From: Stenotrophomonas maltophilia
GTDB taxonomy: Bacteria > Pseudomonadota > Gammaproteobacteria > Xanthomonadales > Xanthomonadaceae
Reading direction: 5' to 3'
Assembly: GCF_006974125.1 (NCBI RefSeq)
Contig: NZ_CP037858.1
Coordinates: 4,278,001-4,342,000, forward strand
Length of the DNA: 64,000 bases
This document shows positions 61,301-64,000 of the stretch, piece after piece. The position numbers and the translations under genes are program-made. The notes under the pieces are model-generated. The model saw only the letters and a list, made by a program, of their open reading frames with translations. It was not told where the DNA came from and ran no database searches. Positions within the stretch are counted from its first letter, which is position 1, and each line of letters opens with the position of its first letter.

Positions 61301-64000
61301 TCGCCAGGGTGCTGCTGCCGCTGCCGGCGGCCTGGAGGGTACCCAGATTGTTGATCAGCTGCGCGCTGCGCAGATCCAGCGAGCCGTTGCCGGCCAGCGT
61401 GCCCCCGCTGTTGTCCAGCCGGTCGCGCGCGGACACCTTCAACGTATCGGTGCCGGAGGCGATGATCGATCCGCCCGCGTTGAGCAGCGTGCCGGCATCC
61501 ACGGCGATGCGGGCCGCGGCCAGCGTGCCGTCGCGCAGGTCGGTGGTTTCGCCGGTCAGCTGCAGGGCGCCATTGCTGAGCAGCTTGCCGCCCTGGCCAT
61601 TCACGGTGTGCGCGTTGATCGCCAGCGTGCCGGTGCCGGCCTGCTGCACGGTACCGCCGGCATTGCCGAACAGTGCGCTGGTCAGGGTCAGGTCGCCATT
61701 GCTGGCGATCAGGCCGTTGCCGCCGTTGTCCAGCGAGGTGGTGGCCTGCACGGTGCTGGCCTGCGTGCCCGTCGCCAGCAGCTTGCCGTTCTGGTTGTCG
61801 AAGCGGTCGGCGTTGACGGTGAAGTGATCGGCATTGAGCGTGGCACCGCGATGGTCCACGCTCACCGCATCCAGCTGCAATGCGCCTGCCGTGGCGATGC
61901 TGCCGCCGGCCCCGTCCAGCTGGGTAGCCTTCACGGTCAGCGTGCCCTTGCCGGCATGGACGATGCTGCCTGCGGCATTGACCAGCTGCGCGGCGTCCAG
62001 GCGCAGGTTGCCAGCATTGCTGGCGAGGGTGCCACCGCCGTTGTTGAAGCGGCCCGTGACCGTGATCCGGCTGTCGGAGGTCCCTGCCGAACTCAAGGTG
62101 CCGCCTGCGTTCGACAGCGAACCGGCGTTGATCTGCTGTGCGCCGTTGGCGGCGATGGTGCCGCCGTCATTGCCGAGCGCACCGCGCACCTGCAGCGACA
62201 TCGCCTGGTTGCCGGTGGCGTTCAGCGTACCGGCCGTGTTGTCCAGCTGGCCGGCCTCGATGCTGACCTGCTGCGCGGCGGTGGTGCCTGCGCTGAGATC
62301 CAGGGTCTCGCCCTTCAGCTGCAGCTCGCCGTTGCTGACGATGCGGCCGGCGTGGCCCTGCAGCGTGGTGGCATCGATCTGCAGCAGGCCGTCACCGGCC
62401 TGCTCGATGCTGCCGCTGCGGTTGTCCAGCGAAGCCGCCGCAACCTGCATGCCCGCGCCGCTGGCGATGACGCCCTTGTTGCTGTTGTCGAGCAGGCCAT
62501 CGGCCTTGACCACCAGCCGTGCGGCGCTGTGCAGCGTGCCACCCTGGTTGTCGATGCTGCCGGAGCTGATGCCAAGCCCACCGTTGGCCAGGATGCGGCC
62601 GCCGCGGTTGTTGATGTCCTGGCCGATGATCAGCTGGCTCGCCGCTGTACCCGCCGACTGCAGCGTGCCGCCCGCGTTGACCAGCGCGGCACTGCGCAGG
62701 TCCAGCCCGCCATTGCTGGACACGGTACCGCCGCTGTTGTCGATGCGTTCGCGCGCGCTCAGCCGCAGCATGTCATTGCCGGTGGCGGTGAGCGTGCCGC
62801 CGGCGGTGATCAGCGAGCCGGTGTCGATCTCGATCCGCTTGGCGGAGGTGACACCCGCACGCAGGTCGGTGGTGGTGCCCTTGAGCAACAGGCTGCCATT
62901 GCTGACCAGCGTGCCGCCGGTGCCGTTGAGCGTGCCGGCGTCGATCGACAGCACGCCTTCACCGGCGTGCTGCACGGTGCCGCCGGCATTGCCGAACACC
63001 GCCGCCTGGATGCCGAGGTCGCCGTTGCTGGCCAGCAGGCCGCCCTCGCCGTTGTCCAGCGTGCCGACCACGTTGATCGTGCTGCCCTCGGCACCGGTCG
63101 CGATGACCTTGCCGGCGCGGTTGTCGAAGGACTGTGCGTCCAGCGCGATGCGCTCGGCCTGCAGGGTGGCTCCGCGATGGTCCACGCTGCCCGCCTGCAG
63201 GGTGATGCCGCCCGCGCTGGCGATGCTGCCACCCTGGCCGTCCAGTTGCCCGGTGCGCAGCAGCAGGCCCTGGGTGCCGGCATGGCTGAGCGTGCCCTTC
63301 ACGTTGGCCATGTGGCCGGCATCGATCTTCAGCGCGGCACCGTTGCTGGCGAGCACGCCGTTGCTGTTGTCGAACAGGCCCGCTACGTGCAGCTCGGTCG
63401 TGGCACTGCCTGCCGAACTGAGCGTGCCACCACGGTTGGAGAGTTCGCCGGCTTCGATGCGCTGCGCACCGTTGCTGGCGATGGTGCCCGCGTCGTTGGC
63501 CAAGCGGCCGCTTACCTGCAGTGCCAGCGTCCCGCTGCCGGTTGCGCGCAGCGCGCCTGCGCTGTTATCCAGGCTGTCGGCCACGATATCGAGCTGCTCG
63601 GCCGCCACGCTGCCGCCGCGCAGATCCAATGACCCGCCCTGCAGTGACAGCGCGCGGGCGGCACCGATGCTGCCGCCCTGGCCCGACAGCGTTTGCGCCT
63701 CGATGCGCAGGTTGCCGTTGGCAGAGATCGCGCCGCTGCGGTTCTCCAGCTGCGCGGCGCGGATTGCGGATGCAGCATCACCGGCGGCAATCAACTTGCC
63801 ATGGTCGTTGACGAAGCGGCCTGCGTGCACATCGACGGCCCCATTGCTGCCCAGCGTTCCGCCGGTATTGTCGAGCAGGCTGCGGGCCTGCAGCTGGAGC
63901 GCCTGGGTGCCCAGCGCACTCAGCTGGCCACCGGCGGTGATCACGGTGTCGCCGTCGATGCTGATGCGCTGCGCGGTGGTGGTGCCGTTGCGCAGATCGA
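52380..64000 (-). CDS. cdiA: Giant CdiA/filamentous-hemagglutinin-type toxin delivery protein, 5' end outside the window
   Basis: More than 3,870 codons are visible and the frame is open to the window edge, so the TPS secretion domain and probably cdiB lie beyond. From about 64000 to 59700 it consists of some 20-residue repeats of the LDNxxGxLxAxG type that fold as a beta-helix filament. A non-repeat domain follows at about 59550-59000 (PYEIYYLDPSDILEDTPYV), then a Gly/Ala/Gln linker (58640-58190), the conserved HIVETDPRFASYRDWLSSDY domain (58150-57770) and more hemagglutinin repeats to about 54400. A pretoxin region ends in VENN (about 53423-53434). The 345-residue tip has Cys-containing and Gly-rich parts and ends NGKRVEVKFK. 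The tip toxin family is not recognised. Confidence 0.88.
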   Translation of the reverse strand, partial: DLRNGTTTAQRISIDGDTVITAGGQLSALGTQALQLQARSLLDNTGGTLGSNGAVDVHAGRFVNDHGKLIAAGDAASAIRAAQLENRSGAISANGNLRIEAQTLSGQGGSIGAARALSLQGGSLDLRGGSVAAEQLDIVADSLDNSAGALRATGSGTLALQVSGRLANDAGTIASNGAQRIEAGELSNRGGTLSSAGSATTELHVAGLFDNSNGVLASNGAALKIDAGHMANVKGTLSHAGTQGLLLRTGQLDGQGGSIASAGGITLQAGSVDHRGATLQAERIALDAQSFDNRAGKVIATGAEGSTINVVGTLDNGEGGLLASNGDLGIQAAVFGNAGGTVQHAGEGVLSIDAGTLNGTGGTLVSNGSLLLKGTTTDLRAGVTSAKRIEIDTGSLITAGGTLTATGNDMLRLSARERIDNSGGTVSSNGGLDLRSAALVNAGGTLQSAGTAASQLIIGQDINNRGGRILANGGLGISSGSIDNQGGTLHSAARLVVKADGLLDNSNKGVIASGAGMQVAAASLDNRSGSIEQAGDGLLQIDATTLQGHAGRIVSNGELQLKGETLDLSAGTTAAQQVSIEAGQLDNTAGTLNATGNQAMSLQVRGALGNDGGTIAANGAQQINAGSLSNAGGTLSSAGTSDSRITVTGRFNNGGGTLASNAGNLRLDAAQLVNAAGSIVHAGKGTLTVKATQLDGAGGSIATAGALQLDAVSVDHRGATLNADHFTVNADRFDNQNGKLLATGTQASTVQATTSLDNGGNGLIASNGDLTLTSALFGNAGGTVQQAGTGTLAINAHTVNGQGGKLLSNGALQLTGETTDLRDGTLAAARIAVDAGTLLNAGGSIIASGTDTLKVSARDRLDNSGGTLAGNGSLDLRSAQLINNLGTLQAAGSGSSTLAITHALENRGGRILTTGDAGLSAGTLDNRGGTVHSDGNSALTVRVDGLLDNSDKGTLSAGGALLAEAQAINNSGGTVAAGQDLQLTSTDLLRNGGGLVQAGKHLQVAAGGLNNTSGRIIANDLQLDTRGQALDNRSGIIASLSGNAALRSGALDNTGGLLQSAAALSIDTSGQRLTNAASNGNGIVSSGTLQIRSGDLDNRGGSVFAKAGADVRAVNIDNSGGGSLVSAADLLLRAQQLANSGGSVTAGGNADIGLQGTLLNSGGLVAATGRLDLQAGYIDNRNTLSQANGPALGLQGKNLQVTTGNLDNQNGQVIADNLLLQVNQRLDNSGGQVSAALTSDVRADTLVNSGGTLVAGRQQTLRTREIIGDGRLMSQGDMTLELGQSHTNRGEMVANGTLSLSIQGNLDNSGKLAGANVNINAGNITNASTGEISSIGLTRLAAGGALVNYGLLDGNVTHITAASVDNIGSGRIYGDRVAIQAGSLNNLAANIGGVDRAGTIAARQRLDLGVGTLTNSGKSLIFSDGDAAIGGALNGLGAVGSAQRVDNIGSTIEVSGNLDLSALAVNNIRENVVVEKVTTVHAPVRLEQPGWFKNATNNNRDFRATSNYQPYEIYYLDPSDILEDTPYVTPDGQQIRKAVIRLTSNTSAYAFARGGAYGARASRERLNVQDGTVTVYYVGRADNRNNPDQLGAGAEDPFRDLSVRGAGSPPIEYVTDTLRYNNAYGTCTTTCVQIITYPDYDNPESTLINMQRHPQDTSGNEKTRIATRTTVEDVVVSAGNNAVINAGGNMRISTDRLENRFANIAAGRDLAIVGLNRDQSEVINAAEQLTRTSTFDNVSITYGGSSSRWKAAPITEKTGALGSSITAGGKLTIDVGNLRNDNTGGSNPNAGGGKGTAQLDTGGRGAGAVGPGAGSVQGAGQSTGQGAGSVDAQGPGTAGAAQGANGGHQQAVAQADGVRADAAGAQGPGQAGNAGAGAGTAQDISAAQAGQANANGPAAVRAGEHAGSGGNAAVDGKQATTTTGADPRVVVTTSPNASAPTASLFNVDANRGNHIVETDPRFASYRDWLSSDYLLQRAGFEPSQTQKRLGDGFYEQKLVREQIGELTGRRFLTGHASDEEQYRALLEAGATVASEWGLRPGVALTAEQMARLTSDIVWLVEKDVTLADGSVVRALVPQVYLRVMPGDLGNDGALLAGAEVDVKLRGDLVNSGTIAGRQLVSIDAGNIRNLSGGQISGAQVGLSARQDIDIIGSTVKASDAIALKAGGNITVASTTTEWKDQGDRLSQQKTTLDRVAGLYVTNPGGEGVLSVVAGGDIGLKAAEIRNAGTHGITQLVAGGNLDLGAQTLGQSSALNHDSRNHTSNSQTTHGVTSIEGAGDVVLAAGKDINLAATRIKADGGMALQAGGDINSQVLVDSRSSDFSAGGKRSSLQISQSDEIVRGSQLQAGDNVVLRANRDINLTATQVASSDGTLSVAAGRDVNLLSANETHDFSLDSYDKKKKTLSSTTTTRHAESSDSYAIGTGLMGESVSVTAGRDLTAVGAVVDATGTVVLGAGNNVLITSAEDHHSSESSESRKKSGFTGGFSNGTASIGYGSSKNSSSSAEQSTTQVGSAIASREGSVLINAGNQLTIAASDVAAGKDLTLVGKDINLLARQDTVDTQASQSSKSSGFSVGVTYDPAKAYRTARDNATEGMADSGTMMGRITRTAEGVAAGVSAAVLPAITAGSQRSNSNQSHSTSDARVSNLNAGGNLSLIANGGSITSQGAQMSAEGNAVLLATKDIVFDVAHNTERSDSDSRGKGWGIATNSAGLPFGTNNSRSEGAGQSDTITGTQLSVGGGVRMATTEGDIRLTAANIAAEKDVSIRAAGDLTIRSGQDTVSNANRSDSKAIGTVQISDTEKFSGWHREQHRDDSAQVSQVASTVGSLGGNVNLTAGGKYTQSASNVVAAKDVNITAAEIELLTADESGHYSQSDKDLKIGAFARVKSPLIDLLNNVDAARKSDDRLQKMQGLAAGANAYQAASAISSMAGKGGGGALLSAEAGVGFKTSSSSADGSSQVSRGSTIQGGGNVNLTSTRGDIRVVQGNLSAGNTLSLDSAGDILLEAGKAHVADRSKSSNAGAEVGVGVAVGAQTGVYVYAEASVGSSKSNAESSTWQNTTLTGKNISMKAEGDTTLRGATATADRIDVKTGGTLTIESLQDIAESMSKNSQVGGRVQVSFGTAWNADGYASGGKANGSYQGVGQQSGLFAGDGGYHVDAGQVNLVGGAIASTNAGNSELTADSLTFTDLQNHMDYKASSGSISGGFGNGGKGPAGKGVGAGEQLKGIGTSIVTGELGRPTGVSIGGGLPMHESGSDSSSTRATLTEGNITIGGRKTTAAELGVNTDAAAAHRALEAMPDANKLLADQQAMANAASTVLATSKQVSVDVQAYQSNKATQAYYDGLSPEQKNEFNALSAEQRDAVLTANSPAYENAKKWGTGGEYNRALNAVTTALVGGAAGQGAGQVASNALAPYAAYFIGSTLDPNHGSDPNATLQLLSHAVLGALLAEANGGNAGTGAVSAAGGELAAKVLTDTLTGGDPSRLSPEQKEMVLALSQAVGALAGGLSGQDLAGIALNAGIAKNSVENNFLAEDQARVMKQQLDECGSDTSCQKMVRDVAKQLSERMDYELLSVCTANSASPACQAFVNAAVSYKYGSWPGDLGLFDDLGRSSEALSSFAHSMNGRAYRELIFENGGLQPVYILPQEYTVAALAQWTAGVDTSIDQYGLWSKETAGEVGLGLAQLLARRYGMVNIVGGNGGFGSGRSDGTPNTSSGTQVDAEKSALERIAGRPAGPDLSLKQPESVLQAYSQKRIDDLAHQYNSKSLDPKDFQLNLGSKVLKADAQVSTGAPVYIGASTSDVMLYFRQLTGTDRMPVAKVVPGKGLLYTATTSSGAKITLRDFSTSAQKTGASWTIDVQDKSINNGKRVEVKFK

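Noticed and set aside
59040..63632. A 1,530-codon open frame on the plus strand antisense to cdiA
   Set aside because: It mirrors the repeats of cdiA in the opposite strand of high-GC DNA, has no recognisable domain, and cdiA has clear family features. It is a shadow frame.

Overview
The window looks like a chromosome segment of a Stenotrophomonas species (Xanthomonadaceae, probably the S. maltophilia group). The core genes are very GC-rich. Their order fits this family: gpsA-secB-rhodanese, hemD-hemX-hemY, fadI, tandem sodC, ntrBC, mltA-amiD. Short GTAG-headed palindromes of the type known as SMAG elements lie between genes.

Layout. (1) 1-18.8 kb is core chromosome: a cut-off metalloprotease, envelope lipoproteins, an L,D-transpeptidase with an apparent ATT start, a DUF2306/AraC pair, an Ivy-like lysozyme-inhibitor lipoprotein, glycerol-3-phosphate dehydrogenase, SecB, heme biosynthesis, a thiolase, two lipoprotein Cu/Zn superoxide dismutases and the NtrB/NtrC pair, whose start abuts an NtrC-type operator. 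(2) About 18.8-47.75 kb is a lower-GC accessory island. Its edges carry near-identical 18-bp motifs in inverted orientation (18803-18820 and 47740-47757). From left to right it holds a solo OLD-family nuclease; a chrA/arsC/arsH/SulP oxyanion cluster in which arsH has an in-frame stop; a BigR-type sulfide-responsive regulator with a divergent persulfide/sulfur-transport operon; a DUF2254 membrane protein; a BetT transporter with an outer-membrane protein; an H-NS-like protein; a Tn7-like transposition operon (TnsA-TnsB fusion, TnsC-like ATPase, small membrane protein, second TnsC-like ATPase, TniQ); a protein of unknown function; a histidine phosphatase; and an IetAS-type ATPase-protease defence pair with a divergent small regulator. 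(3) 47.77-50.1 kb returns to core: an EF-hand-like small protein, MltA and AmiD. (4) 50.25 kb to the end is a contact-dependent inhibition locus on the minus strand. It holds a giant CdiA/FHA protein whose N-terminus lies outside the window, its overlapping DUF596 immunity gene, a second DUF596 paralogue and further orphan immunity-like genes.

The island joins defence (OLD, IetAS), detoxification of chromate, arsenate and sulfide, and its own transposition machinery, with an H-NS-type silencer beside the transposase genes. The most unusual item is the Tn7-like operon. It has two full-length TnsC-like ATPases, both with Asp-Gln instead of Asp-Glu after the Walker B strand, separated by a single-pass membrane protein through overlapping or near-overlapping genes. 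I saw no CRISPR array or cas gene near it, and I could not place the transposon ends. No tRNA or rRNA gene was recognised. All function calls come from reading motifs by eye; no database search was run.
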